DNA from: Mycobacteriales bacterium
Lineage (GTDB): Bacteria > Actinomycetota > Actinomycetes > Mycobacteriales > Mycobacteriaceae
Reading direction: 5' to 3'
Assembly: GCA_012842085.1 (NCBI GenBank)
Contig: DUTM01000008.1
Coordinates: 1 to 64,000, forward strand
Length of the DNA stretch: 64,000 nucleotides
Numbering within the stretch: the stretch's first letter is position 1; each line of letters starts with the position of its first letter. This document shows positions 36,501-46,133 of the stretch, piece after piece. The position numbers and the translations under genes were made by a program. The notes beneath the pieces are model-generated. The model was not told where the DNA came from. It was given only the letters and a program-made list of their open reading frames with translations, and did no database searches.

Positions 36501-39066
36501 CCCGCAGATTATCGACACCATCGTGGATGTCATCACCCGCAAATACCAGCAGCTGGGGAGGCCGGTTAGTGTGGTGGAGTTGGGCAGCGGCGTTGGCTTG
36601 GTGAAAGACACCATTTCGCGGCGCCTCATTGCCAATGATGTGCAACTGTCCTGGCAGGATGTGGAACGCGACCAGCAGTGGCGAGCCTCCGCTGCGAAAC
36701 GCGACGAGATTCCCCTTGCCAAACCCTCCGACATTCCCGCTGATGTGGTGGTGGCGGTTGCTTCCCTGCACCGCGATCCGCGCCTGCTGCGCGACCTCGC
36801 CACCCTCCCCACCCTTTCCAACGCCGAGTTGATCATCGTGGAAGCCACCCAGCTGTCCGATGCGGCGCTAATAAGTGCCGTCGTTGTGGAGCCGAGTCTG
36901 CTGCATGCCACCGACTATCTGCACAACGCTGGCCAGTGGTGGATGACGGTGACGGACGCGGCCTGGCAGCCGTACACCATGTCCACTCCCAGCCCCCATA
37001 TTTGTGTGGTGCAGGCGCGCCGGGCGGAAGCGACCGCTGCGGAGAAGTGCCCAATTGTGGACGCATTCGGCCAGGTGCCACACGGCGCCACCCCAACTGC
37101 TGGCACTCCAGGTGTCAGCAGTCCAGCAAGCCCGGAACTGCAGCAGGCAGCCGAGCTTGTGCTGTCGGTTTGGTCGCAGGTGTTGACGGAAGCAGCCAGT
37201 TTGCAGCTCTCCGACCCGGCCACCTGGGATGCCGACTTCTTCGCCCTGGGCGGAGACAGTCTGGCCGCAACCCAAGTGCTGCAAGCCCTCAAAGCGGAGG
37301 GATACCAGCAGATTCGCCTGGTTGACCTTTTCAACACGTCCCAACTGGGTGAGTTCGCCAAGCTGATTGCAGAAAACGAGCCGGAAGCTAGCAGTGGTAC
37401 TACGGATGACGTTGACTCCATCCCCATCCTGGAGCAAACCACCAGCACCCACCCCGCTACCCATCCACTGACGGGAGTGCAGCAGGCCTACTTGGCGGGC
37501 CGTTCCGAAGCCCACATTTTGGGTGGCGTCGCCTCCCACTGCTACTACGAGTTCACCGCCCCCAACCTCAACCGGGAGGCGTTCACCAGCGCCATCCACA
37601 CCGTGGTCGCCGCCCATGATGAACTGCGCGCCTACGTGGTTGATGGGGTTGCGGAAATCTCCGCCGAAACCCCCGACCATGTGGTGAGCACAGTGGCCGA
37701 TCCCCGTGCCGCAACTGAACAGGAATCCCCCGATCCCTCCCAGCAGGTGGGCATGGTGGTGCGTCTAAGCGAACCCGGCACTGTTATCCCCGGCACCGTC
37801 ACTCCCAGCACTACCATTGCTATCGGGATGGACAATCTGATCCTGGACGGCGCCAGCATGATGCTTGTCTTGCAGGAGATCGACCGCACCTACCGGGAAC
37901 TCGCCGCCGGGGAAGCCCCCACCCTGCAACCGGAGGAACTATCCTTCGGGGGCTATCTGGCCACGCACCAGGATGCGCTACCGCTGGAGGATATTACCGA
38001 CCCGGCCACCGCCACCCGAGTGCAGCACGCCCGCGACTATTGGACGCAGCATGTGGCGGAGCTACCACCCGCACCTCAGGTCGCTGAGCGGAAAACCGTG
38101 CTGGCGATCCGCACTCCCCAGGTGGATCGAGTCGGCGCGGATGTGCCCGCCGCGGTGTGGCAGGCCGCCCAGGAGGAGGCACGTGCCCAGCGCATCACCC
38201 CGGCCAGCCTGCTGCTGGGGGCCTACACTCAGGCACTCGCCGAGTGGACCGGCATGGACGCGTTCACCGTGAACGTCACCCTGTTTGACCGTGATTTCAC
38301 GGTCCCGGGTATTGACCGGGTGGTGGGTGACTTTACGTCCCTCACCCCCGTGGCCTGCACGGCACAGGCAGACACCCTTGCGGAAGTGGCACGCCACGCC
38401 CAGCAGACTCTCGCCACGGTGCGGGACTACGATTCCGCCGGCGCCCTCTGGGTGCAGCGGGAACTGCTTCGCCTCACCGGCGACCCCTATCGAGCCATGC
38501 TGCCGGTGGTTTACACCTGCGGCCTGGGGCTCCTTCCGGAAGATGTTTCCACCAGCCGTTTCAGCTTCGGCACCATGCGCCGGGTTCGGTCCCAAACACC
38601 CCAAACCCTGCTGGACATGCAGGTGCATGAGGATGTGGACGGCCTGCACATCACCGCCGATTACGTACTGGATGCCGTAGATACCAGTGCGGTGCAGCAA
38701 GCAATTAATGGTGTGGCGCAGCGAGTGACGGCATTCGCCCAGGCCACATCGGCCGCGGACAGCACACCCTCCGATGCTTCCTCCACTGACCTCCTCTACC
38801 AACAGATCTCCCCGATCTGGGAGGAGGCGTTGGACGGTGTCGCCGTCACCCCCGACAGCAACTTCTTTATGGAAGGTGGGGACTCGCTGCGTGCCACCAC
38901 CGTCACCCGCCAGGTGCAAGACGCCACCGGCAGGGACGTGGATCTGCGCATCCTGCTCACCAACCCGACACTGCGCGACTATGTGCAGGCAGTTGCTGAA
39001 ACCTCCGCCGCCCCCACCGAACTTGTTTCTGCTGCTGACTCCGAGATTGAAGAAGGAACCCTGTGA
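33475..39066 (+). CDS. NRPS 1, second part: A - PCP - Cy - MT-like - PCP - Cy - PCP
   Basis: Continuation of the frameshifted NRPS; the in-frame GTG 33475 encodes the residue right after the A3 motif, so this is not an independent gene. In full-length numbering: A core motifs EFDLSVYDIFG, VTIWDTVPG, FYFSGDWIALDLP and GGATEGSIWSN give a by-eye pocket near DLYDYSMIWK, close to the Cys code; PCP1 with GGDSLAAT (about 1762); a Cy-like domain (1837-2250) with NYLGLDARS; a methyltransferase-like domain with VVELGSGVGLVKD (about 2383); PCP2 (2608); Cy3 from PLTGVQQAYLAGR with an intact DNLILDGAS (2802); PCP3 with EGGDSLRAT (3150). The order recalls HMWP2. It overlaps NRPS 2 by four bases (GTGA). Confidence 0.85.
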   Translation: MAIRHYSALNTCLDVNARNGVGNQDRILAISALEFDLSVYDIFGMLSAGGTIVCIGDDARRDAFRWAEMVKRFHVTIWDTVPGLGEMLYAAAQGSTLPSLRRFYFSGDWIALDLPKRLKTIAPNATCISMGGATEGSIWSNEYVVQDVNFPTDWKSIPYGGPLTGQKYRVVNPHVPGFPDQPDYVPGELWIGGAGVAAGYFGQPELTAERYPVDADGNHWYRTGDLGEYHTDGLIFFVGRMDTQVKIRGHRVECGEVEHACRALTGVDTAIVVPIRKNSALGAVLVSSGELAQQVTENPAALRDQLATKLPDYMVPAVVMPRQSLPHTPNGKIDRRLLAEELENYQHQQAASTPTAAAEDTTCRASRAPELDGVAQLVVNAWADVLGEPVDVLADAATTAVDANAANFFALGGDSLAATTVCSQLTQQGCPVAVADLFSAPNLPAFISRVRGAAVSPATTLADQTTVTSDTSGSELHGAELLGTEPFPLTSLQQAYALGADGVKGITCTTPAVGVILTSRDGSRLDPQRFATIIAELTASWEPLRCVRAGDATQVVADAHRIPTTATIRTLPAVQNPADARAAIQEELSGQRIPLDSLPVINVVAVEGCGQYVGLSMNYLGLDARSIGVVLNTILDRYEGGEDTFTVNPSARPFHDYVQHDTSTASTVPASGIGERQLPDAPTLPATDKQWTASSDAAFTSFEHRLPATATRQLQDAVAAAGVTLSAVVLHAYGAVIAAGSGLDSCGISVPISQRPDNATAQEGTAEVLGNFTELALVTVGTTTSVQDVHRSLGHLTDGILPSSRDIARAGRAAYPVVFTSTTGVAALRRAGNVTPDWVLTRTPGVQLDCQVMVDGDTGELLLRWDYPAEYVHAHRLERLFHQFVEQVQCFATTSDNDDTGLEAELENLTRELSHATPPPAREIMAAALAHLATHTESNQHTPSVQPLPAYQPLLAEWRNRSAGITPGEAAHRTGTWLADALCGAFDTADIVGHPVLSPQALLLQEDAAPQIIDTIVDVITRKYQQLGRPVSVVELGSGVGLVKDTISRRLIANDVQLSWQDVERDQQWRASAAKRDEIPLAKPSDIPADVVVAVASLHRDPRLLRDLATLPTLSNAELIIVEATQLSDAALISAVVVEPSLLHATDYLHNAGQWWMTVTDAAWQPYTMSTPSPHICVVQARRAEATAAEKCPIVDAFGQVPHGATPTAGTPGVSSPASPELQQAAELVLSVWSQVLTEAASLQLSDPATWDADFFALGGDSLAATQVLQALKAEGYQQIRLVDLFNTSQLGEFAKLIAENEPEASSGTTDDVDSIPILEQTTSTHPATHPLTGVQQAYLAGRSEAHILGGVASHCYYEFTAPNLNREAFTSAIHTVVAAHDELRAYVVDGVAEISAETPDHVVSTVADPRAATEQESPDPSQQVGMVVRLSEPGTVIPGTVTPSTTIAIGMDNLILDGASMMLVLQEIDRTYRELAAGEAPTLQPEELSFGGYLATHQDALPLEDITDPATATRVQHARDYWTQHVAELPPAPQVAERKTVLAIRTPQVDRVGADVPAAVWQAAQEEARAQRITPASLLLGAYTQALAEWTGMDAFTVNVTLFDRDFTVPGIDRVVGDFTSLTPVACTAQADTLAEVARHAQQTLATVRDYDSAGALWVQRELLRLTGDPYRAMLPVVYTCGLGLLPEDVSTSRFSFGTMRRVRSQTPQTLLDMQVHEDVDGLHITADYVLDAVDTSAVQQAINGVAQRVTAFAQATSAADSTPSDASSTDLLYQQISPIWEEALDGVAVTPDSNFFMEGGDSLRATTVTRQVQDATGRDVDLRILLTNPTLRDYVQAVAETSAAPTELVSAADSEIEEGTL

Positions 39067-42000
39067 CCACTCCCCAGCTGACCATCCCCCAGCTTCTCGA
39101 CACCCTCGCCACCCGCCGCATTGACCTCTGGGTGGAGAATGAGGCGCTGAAATTCCGGGCACCCAACGGGGCATTCACGCCTGAACTGAAACAGCAGGTT
39201 GTTACCCACAAGGCCGCCATTATTGAGGCCCTACAGCGCGGCACGGTGGTGCGCGACCCGGATAACGCCCACCAGCCTTTCCCCCTTACTGAGGTGCAGG
39301 CCTCCTACCTGGTGGGGCGCACCCAAGCATTCCAGTACGGGGGAGTGGGCTGCCACGGCTACACCGAATTCGACATCCTCAACCCGGACGCCACACCGTT
39401 CACGCCAAAGCAGTTGACGGCCGCCTGGGATGCGGTGGTTGTTGCCCACCCCATGATGCAATGCGAGGTGCACCCCGACGGATGGCAGCGCGTCAACCCC
39501 GACCTGCAGGTGCCCCTCCAGGTGCACGACCTGCGGCAGGAGAGTGCCGAACAGGTGGCGAAGGTGCGCGCCGACATTGCCCACCGCTACCGCAACAAGG
39601 TGTACGACATTACCGCCGGTGAGCCGCTCATCGATGCTCTAGTTACCCTCGGACCGGATGACACGGTGCTGCATGTGTCGGTGGATTTGCTGCTGACGGA
39701 CTTTCTGGGGCTGAGTGTCATCTTCGCGGATTTTGAGCAGGCGTTGCTGGATCCGGCCACCCCACCGGCCACCCCGTCGCTTACTTTCCGTGACTATCTG
39801 GCGAGCGCCAACCTGCAGCAGGAGTCGCCAGCTGGGCAGCGCAAACGCGAACGGGACACCGCCTGGTGGGAAGCCCGCCTGGATGATCTGCCGGGTGCTT
39901 TCGCCCTCTCCGAGGAAGCTCGCCCCGAAGTACTGTCCACCTCCACCGTCACTGTTGAAGGTGTGGACGTTCCCCACTATTCGCGCCGCTCCACTAGCTT
40001 GAGTCCCGCCGAATGGTCCGAGTTCACGGCCCGCTCCCAGCAGCGTGGCCTTACCCCCAGTGCAGTACTGATGGCTGCTCTGGGTCGGGTGTTGCGCCGC
40101 TACACCGGTATGGATGCAGGGCTCGTCACCCTCACTGTGTTGGCGCGCCAGCCCTTCACCGACGACGTCAACCGCATCGTTGGCGACTTCACCTCCACGG
40201 CACTGCTGCCGCTCAGCAACTCCGCCGAACGCTCTTTCGCAGCCAACGCACAACAGGTGCAGACGGACCTGTTTGAGTCCCTCGACCACACCGCCATTGC
40301 CGGCACCGAAGTGTCGCGCCTGATTGGCCGACACACCGGGCAGGACAATTTCTTCACTCCGATTGTTATTACCTCCACTGTGGGTGCTGCCGCCGACACT
40401 GTCTCCGATGTGCTTGTTCCGCGCGCTGGCTCTGGCATTTCACAAACCCCGCAGGTGTTGATGGATGTGCAGCTCTCCCCGCAGGGCGCCGGCATCAGCA
40501 TCGACTGGGACACCCGCGACGGCGCTTTCTCCGCCAGTGTTCTGGATGCCGCCTACGCTGACTACATTGACCTCGTCCGGCAGCTCATTTCGGACGATCC
40601 ACAGGTTGCGGACACCGCGTGGGAGGGTGACGGCCTGCCGCGCCGCACCATTCCGGCGATTCCCCGCGAACCCGGTAGCCAACCAACCGACGGGGTGCTC
40701 GGCACCCTGCATGGTCCGATCCTCAACCAGGCTCTCCGCACCCCGGACGCCACCGCCGTTGTTGACCCCACAGTGGGGCTCGGCACCTACGGTTTGGACC
40801 ACGACGTCACCTACCGTGCGCTCCTCAACCGGGCGATGCAATTCCGGGACGCTTTGGGTGACGCCGCTCTGCAGCCGGGTGAACCGGTGGCCTTGTGTTT
40901 CCCGGCCGGCCGCGACCAGGTGGCCGCCCAGCTGGCTGTGCTGATGTTGGGTGGCGCGTATGTGCCGCTGGATCCGGAGTGGCCGGAGGGTCGCCGCGCC
41001 GGTATTGTGCAGCAGCTCGCCGCCCAGCGAAGCGGGGCCGGATATGCCCTTGATTCGCAGCCACTTCTCCTGGATACCGCATGGGCTGCAACGGTTCCCG
41101 CTGCTAGCGAAGCGGCCGAGCAGGAGCTGCCCGACGGGGTGTTGGAGGGTGCCGCCGCCGACCCCACCCAGGTTGCCTACATTATTTTCACCTCCGGCTC
41201 CACCGGCACTCCGAAGGGTGTCGTCATCACCCACGAGCAGGCCCGCACCACCATCGACTGCATTAACGACAGCCTCACTGTTGGTTCCGAGGATGCCGTC
41301 TTGGCGGTGTCCCGCTACAGTTTCGACCTGGCCGTCTACAATATTTTCGGCCTCCTAGGACGGGGTGGACGCGTTGTTTTCCCGCAGGCCGGCACCCTCG
41401 CTGACCCGCATTCGTGGCTGCGCGACATCACCCAGTACAACGTCACTATTTGGGACTCTGTGCCCGCCCAGCTGGAACTCGTTTTGGATGCTCTCCCCGA
41501 TTTTTGGGAAGACACCACCACGGGCAGCACCACGGGCATCGCCACGGATACTGCTCCGCAGCAGCTTCCCCTCCGCGCGGCGCTCCTTTCTGGAGACTGG
41601 ATTCCCACCAACCAACCGGCCCGCATCCAGGCAGCCGCACCGGGTGTCCGCTTCTTTGCTATGGGTGGCGCCACGGAAGGCTCCATCTGGTCCAACCTGC
41701 ACGAGGTCATGCCCGGCGAGGAGATCGAATCTTCTGTGCCCTATGGCCGTGGCCTCCGCAACCAGGGCATGTGGATTCTGAACAGCGACCTGGAGGATTG
41801 TGTCCCCGGCCAGGTTGGGGACATCACCATCGGTGGTGACGGCGTGGCTGCTGGCTATTTTGGGGATCCGGCCCGTACCGCCGCCGCGTTTTTTACCGAA
41901 CCGGACCATGGGGAACGCGCCTACCGGACGGGCGACCGCGGCCGCTACCTACCCAACGGGGAGATCGAGTTCCTGGGACGTATTGACGGCCAGGTGAAGA

Positions 42001-44912
42001 TTCGGGGCCACCGCATTGAACTGGGCGAAATTGATGCCGTGCTGCGTACCCACCCGGGTGTAGATGAGGCGTTCTCCCTGGTGCACCAGGATGTCCACTC
42101 TGGTGCCCACCAGGTTGCAGCGGTGGTCACGCCGGTTCGTACCCCGGAGCTGGTGGCCGACCGCACCGCCACTTTTGATGCGCAAGTGAACGCCGCCACC
42201 GAAACTGCTGACCGCTACCGAAGCGACGTCAACGCAGCCGCCTTACAGCAGCTTTCCGACACCCTGGAGCTGGTGTCGCTGCGGGCGCTCGCTGGCGAAC
42301 TTGCGCAGGGCTTCACCCTGGAGGAGGTGCAGGCGGATCACCGCATCAATCGCTGGTGCCGTGAACTGCGGAAACGCGGTTGGACGATCGACAAGAATGC
42401 CCCCATCACTGTCACCGCCCCCACCGACATTGACACCACTACCCCAGTGGAGACCCTCTGGCAGCAGATTTATGAACTCGACCAGCAGGTCGGCTACGGC
42501 ACCACCATGCTGCAGTTCATCCACGACTGCACCACCCAGATTCATGAACTCCGCACCGGAGCGGTTGACGCCAAGCAACTCTTCTTCCCGGAAGGACGCA
42601 TGGAGGTGGCACGTGCTGCCTACGGCGACAACCTGGCTTCCCGCTACCTGAATGATGTGCTGGTTTCGGCTGTTCGTGCCCGCGTCCAGCAGATGAAAGC
42701 GGCCGCAGCGGATACGGATTCCGGCACTCCGGCCAGCTCCCAGCAAGCACCTCTCCGCATTCTGGAGGTAGGGGCAGGCGTGGGTGCCACGACCCAGCCG
42801 CTAGTGGAGATGCTGGTGAAGGAGGGAGCCTTCGACCCGGAAAACCCGCTGGTCAGCTACACTTTCACCGACATCACCACCTTCTTCCTTGATTCCGCCC
42901 AGGAGGAGTGGCCGCAGCTGCACTACCAGCTTTTCGACATCACCCAGCCGGGAGGTAGCCAAGGCATTGCCGACGGCTCCATCGACCTCATCATTGCCGC
43001 CAACGTCCTCCACAACTGCACCGACATGCCCAGTGTGTTGGAGAACCTGCATGCGTTGCTAGCGCCGGGCGGACAGTTGGCCATCATTGAGTCCACCATC
43101 CCCAGCCCGGTGCTGATGGCGTCGGTGGAATTCCAGGAAGGCCTGAATGGTGGTTTCACGGATGCCCGCGCAGACACCAACGCCGCCTTCATGACCATTG
43201 ACCAATGGCACTCCACGCTGCAGGTTTCCCCGTTCCACAACGTGAAACAATGGCCTGCCGAGGGGGACATTATGGAAGCCGGCAACAGCCATGTGCTGCT
43301 ATGCCAACGCACCGACACCCAAGACCAGGAGCGGCTCCTGCCCGCACCAATTGTCGCTACTAGCCGGGACCTGCTTCCTTCCTATATGGTGCCCAGCACC
43401 GTCATCATCACAGACCGCATCCCGCTCACCGACAACGGCAAAGTCGACCGCAAAGCCCTCGCCGCCTTGTGCGACGTGTACGTGCAAGGGCAACATGCGG
43501 GCGAAGCTGGTGCCCTCGCGGATCTCAATCCGACCGAGGACGCCATTGCCGCGGTGTGGCGGGATGTCCTCAGCCTGGAGGACAACATTAGCCTGAGCCC
43601 CAGCTCGGACTTTTTTGCGCTGGGCGGAGACTCCCTCCTGCTGGCGCGCTGCGTCGGCCGGATGCGGAGTGAAGTTCCCGGTGGGGATGCAATAACGTGG
43701 GACGACCTGCTACGGGAAGTTGTTGCTGCCCCCACTATCGGCGCGGTCGCAAAGGTCATCGGCCAAGCAAGTGCGGGTGACGGCACCTCTGCCGTCGCTT
43801 CCGCCGACACCCCGACGGACGCCCCCACTGCGGATGCTGCCCACAGTGGCGCATCAGCACCTGTCCCAGCACAGGAAGGGGCCAACGCAACCGGCGTGAC
43901 CGACAGTGAGGGCTATATTCGACCCGAATTTTTGCCGCAGCCGAAGGGCAATTGTTGGCAGGAAGTAATGCCTGGCGCAGGAAGGTACGCCAACATTCCC
44001 GCATCCCAGGAAGCCTTGTTGTTTGTGCACGACGGCACCGGCAACCTCACCCAATACGAGACTCTTTTCCAGCACTTGGAGAAGCAGCCGCACCGGCCCG
44101 CCATCATTGGCATTAGCCGCCAGGCGGAGGACTCCTACCTGGACATCAATCCCCGGATTCTGTTCCAGCTGCTGGCACAGCGCTACACCAAGAACCTGTT
44201 GGAGACGCTGCGCCCCCAGAAGCTGCACGTTATGAGCTACTGCATGGGTGGTTTGATCTGCGCCAACATGGTGTCCGACCTTGCTATTGCAGGGGTTGAG
44301 GTGGCGGACTACACCGCTATTTCCGCCTACCGCATCCCGTTCATTGTCACCGACGATCTGCTGCTCGACTTTGCGCTGGCGCGAGTGATGCACGTGGAGC
44401 CTGCCGACATGGGACTACGTTTCGACGAAGCCTCCCTCGGTGCAGTGCTGCGGGAAGTGCGTGAAAAGTATGGCCGTGTGATCCCGGAAGGAGCGATCTA
44501 TGAGTCCGTTCCCGCTGATGTGCGAGCCGACTGGGACGCCGCCCCCGCCACCCATGAAGAACGGCTGGCCACCCTTGCTGCCAAGCATCCGCAACTGGGT
44601 GGAGTGGCAGTTATTGAGCAGATTTCGCAGGTGTTCCGCCAGTCCCTTACCGCTGTAGGAATGTGGGAAGGGTTGCCGTACTTCGGGGATGTGCACTTCC
44701 TCCGCAATAAAGGCGACATTGAGTTCCTTCCCACATTGGGGGATGACATGGAGTCCTTCTGGGAGGGATACACCCTGGGGGATCTTCGCATTGACCGCAT
44801 CAACGGCACCCACTTCACCTGTATGGAGGGGGACAACGCGCCGAAGGTTGCGGAAATCCTGCGGCAAAAATATGACCCGCAACCAGATCCTGCTGCACGG
44901 GAGGAGAACTAA
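39063..44912 (+). CDS. NRPS 2: docking domain - Cy - A with embedded MT - PCP - TE
   Basis: The 1949-residue protein begins with a TubC-type docking domain (1-60; LTIPQLLDTLATRRIDLWVE). Cy (from 75; PLTEVQASYLVGRTQ) has DLLLTDFLGLS. The A domain (545-1470) has FTSGSTGTPKGV, FDLAVYNIFG, VTIWDSVPA and LLSGDWIPTN, a by-eye code near DLYDLSMIWK (Cys-like). A methyltransferase sits inside it between A8 and A9 (LEVGAGVGATTQP, about 1234), as in PchE/PchF/HMWP proteins. PCP has FFALGGDSLLLA (1521). The C-terminal thioesterase (1640-1949) has SYCMGG at about 1724, Cys in place of the usual Ser, and NGTHFTC with the likely His. GAAGGAA precedes GTG 39063. Likely adds a last, C- or N-methylated Cys-derived ring and releases the product. 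Confidence 0.88.
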   Translation: MTTPQLTIPQLLDTLATRRIDLWVENEALKFRAPNGAFTPELKQQVVTHKAAIIEALQRGTVVRDPDNAHQPFPLTEVQASYLVGRTQAFQYGGVGCHGYTEFDILNPDATPFTPKQLTAAWDAVVVAHPMMQCEVHPDGWQRVNPDLQVPLQVHDLRQESAEQVAKVRADIAHRYRNKVYDITAGEPLIDALVTLGPDDTVLHVSVDLLLTDFLGLSVIFADFEQALLDPATPPATPSLTFRDYLASANLQQESPAGQRKRERDTAWWEARLDDLPGAFALSEEARPEVLSTSTVTVEGVDVPHYSRRSTSLSPAEWSEFTARSQQRGLTPSAVLMAALGRVLRRYTGMDAGLVTLTVLARQPFTDDVNRIVGDFTSTALLPLSNSAERSFAANAQQVQTDLFESLDHTAIAGTEVSRLIGRHTGQDNFFTPIVITSTVGAAADTVSDVLVPRAGSGISQTPQVLMDVQLSPQGAGISIDWDTRDGAFSASVLDAAYADYIDLVRQLISDDPQVADTAWEGDGLPRRTIPAIPREPGSQPTDGVLGTLHGPILNQALRTPDATAVVDPTVGLGTYGLDHDVTYRALLNRAMQFRDALGDAALQPGEPVALCFPAGRDQVAAQLAVLMLGGAYVPLDPEWPEGRRAGIVQQLAAQRSGAGYALDSQPLLLDTAWAATVPAASEAAEQELPDGVLEGAAADPTQVAYIIFTSGSTGTPKGVVITHEQARTTIDCINDSLTVGSEDAVLAVSRYSFDLAVYNIFGLLGRGGRVVFPQAGTLADPHSWLRDITQYNVTIWDSVPAQLELVLDALPDFWEDTTTGSTTGIATDTAPQQLPLRAALLSGDWIPTNQPARIQAAAPGVRFFAMGGATEGSIWSNLHEVMPGEEIESSVPYGRGLRNQGMWILNSDLEDCVPGQVGDITIGGDGVAAGYFGDPARTAAAFFTEPDHGERAYRTGDRGRYLPNGEIEFLGRIDGQVKIRGHRIELGEIDAVLRTHPGVDEAFSLVHQDVHSGAHQVAAVVTPVRTPELVADRTATFDAQVNAATETADRYRSDVNAAALQQLSDTLELVSLRALAGELAQGFTLEEVQADHRINRWCRELRKRGWTIDKNAPITVTAPTDIDTTTPVETLWQQIYELDQQVGYGTTMLQFIHDCTTQIHELRTGAVDAKQLFFPEGRMEVARAAYGDNLASRYLNDVLVSAVRARVQQMKAAAADTDSGTPASSQQAPLRILEVGAGVGATTQPLVEMLVKEGAFDPENPLVSYTFTDITTFFLDSAQEEWPQLHYQLFDITQPGGSQGIADGSIDLIIAANVLHNCTDMPSVLENLHALLAPGGQLAIIESTIPSPVLMASVEFQEGLNGGFTDARADTNAAFMTIDQWHSTLQVSPFHNVKQWPAEGDIMEAGNSHVLLCQRTDTQDQERLLPAPIVATSRDLLPSYMVPSTVIITDRIPLTDNGKVDRKALAALCDVYVQGQHAGEAGALADLNPTEDAIAAVWRDVLSLEDNISLSPSSDFFALGGDSLLLARCVGRMRSEVPGGDAITWDDLLREVVAAPTIGAVAKVIGQASAGDGTSAVASADTPTDAPTADAAHSGASAPVPAQEGANATGVTDSEGYIRPEFLPQPKGNCWQEVMPGAGRYANIPASQEALLFVHDGTGNLTQYETLFQHLEKQPHRPAIIGISRQAEDSYLDINPRILFQLLAQRYTKNLLETLRPQKLHVMSYCMGGLICANMVSDLAIAGVEVADYTAISAYRIPFIVTDDLLLDFALARVMHVEPADMGLRFDEASLGAVLREVREKYGRVIPEGAIYESVPADVRADWDAAPATHEERLATLAAKHPQLGGVAVIEQISQVFRQSLTAVGMWEGLPYFGDVHFLRNKGDIEFLPTLGDDMESFWEGYTLGDLRIDRINGTHFTCMEGDNAPKVAEILRQKYDPQPDPAAREEN

Positions 44913-44915
44913 CCG

Positions 44916-46133
44916 ATGATAATTGCGTGGAATGGTGCCACCGGAGTGGTGGGCACAACCGCAGTGAACTATCTGCTGCGCCGCCTCACCACCGCCAGCA
45001 TCATTGGCAGCGGTGCACTCGCGTCCGGCGTCACCAGCATTGAGCTCCGCCTCATCGGCCGTTCTGCGGATCGTCTCAACGCGCTTGCCGCACAGGTGAG
45101 AGCCGACTACCCGCAGATCACCGTCACCCCCTACCCGGAGTGTTTCTCCGACGCCCACACCGACCCTGCTGCCTGGCCGGGAAACCCCCTCGCCGAAGCA
45201 GATATTTTCGTCAACACAGCCGGCCCGGGCTACAAACTCGCCCCCATTTTTGCAGGCTACTGTGCCCGAACCGGCATCCCCTATGTGGATCCCGCCGGTG
45301 ACCCAACAATCCTGCACCAGTTAACCGACCAACTCGCGGCTGCTGGTGTGCAGGTTACGGTCCCGCTGGTGCTGGGTGCCGGGATTCAGCCGGGGCTTTC
45401 CGGCGTGCTGGTGCGCGCCCTCGCCGAGAAGGCGGGTGACGGGGGAGTGGTCACCATCTACGCCGGTGGTGCCCAACCAACCACGCCTGCTGCTGTGGAG
45501 GAGTTTGTGGAATCAGTCAACAGTGGCATGCGCTGGGCTGGCATGCAATGGGTGGACGGCACGCACGTCCCCACCCAGCTGGGCGAAGCAGAACTAGCTG
45601 CTGCAGCGGCCGAGTTTTCCGCCACGGCCACCGCCCACCCCCACTGCGACCTGGAGATTGCTCGCGCTGCTGCGAAAGTCCCCCACAGGAGCATCACCGT
45701 CCAGTGGAACAACATTAATGACGCCTCCCACACGCAGGTGGAGATCCAAAAGCTAATGGTTGGCAGCAGCACTCTCGAAAAAGTTTTGGAGGCTGCCGAA
45801 ATGGATGACTTTGGGCGCAAGCACTACTTCCGGATGGAAGGAACTGCCGTCACCAGCTCCGGCGACATCTGGCGCACCACCTTGAACTGCACCGACTCTT
45901 TCCTGGTCACCGCATCGGTTACCGCCCAAGCCGCCCAGGCGATCCTCGCCCCACCTACGTCTGATGCGCTAGCTGCGCCATCCGCGCTACCCGTCGGTTT
46001 GGCGATGCCCTGCGACCTGGACGTTGCCTACGACTGGTGGCACGGGGTTATGGATGATCCCGCCGGCACCTACGCCCCCGCCATCCACCTGCTCGACAAT
46101 TCTGACAACTGCGATGAAGAAGGAGAACTGTAA
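44916..46133 (+). CDS. Saccharopine dehydrogenase-like NAD(P)-binding reductase
   Basis: The 405-residue protein begins with a Rossmann motif IAWNGATGVVGTTAVNYLL and has LIGRSADRLNALAAQV, DIFVNTAGPGYKLAPIF and IPYVDPAGDPTILHQL, the pattern of the saccharopine dehydrogenase N-terminal domain family. It begins three bases after the NRPS 2 stop with GAGGAGAA as ribosome binding site, and its TAA overlaps the next ATG (TAATG), so it is part of the biosynthetic operon. Such proteins reduce or oxidise imine or carbonyl groups in several natural-product pathways; here reduction of a ring or intermediate is plausible but inferred. Confidence 0.72.
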   Translation: MIIAWNGATGVVGTTAVNYLLRRLTTASIIGSGALASGVTSIELRLIGRSADRLNALAAQVRADYPQITVTPYPECFSDAHTDPAAWPGNPLAEADIFVNTAGPGYKLAPIFAGYCARTGIPYVDPAGDPTILHQLTDQLAAAGVQVTVPLVLGAGIQPGLSGVLVRALAEKAGDGGVVTIYAGGAQPTTPAAVEEFVESVNSGMRWAGMQWVDGTHVPTQLGEAELAAAAAEFSATATAHPHCDLEIARAAAKVPHRSITVQWNNINDASHTQVEIQKLMVGSSTLEKVLEAAEMDDFGRKHYFRMEGTAVTSSGDIWRTTLNCTDSFLVTASVTAQAAQAILAPPTSDALAAPSALPVGLAMPCDLDVAYDWWHGVMDDPAGTYAPAIHLLDNSDNCDEEGEL

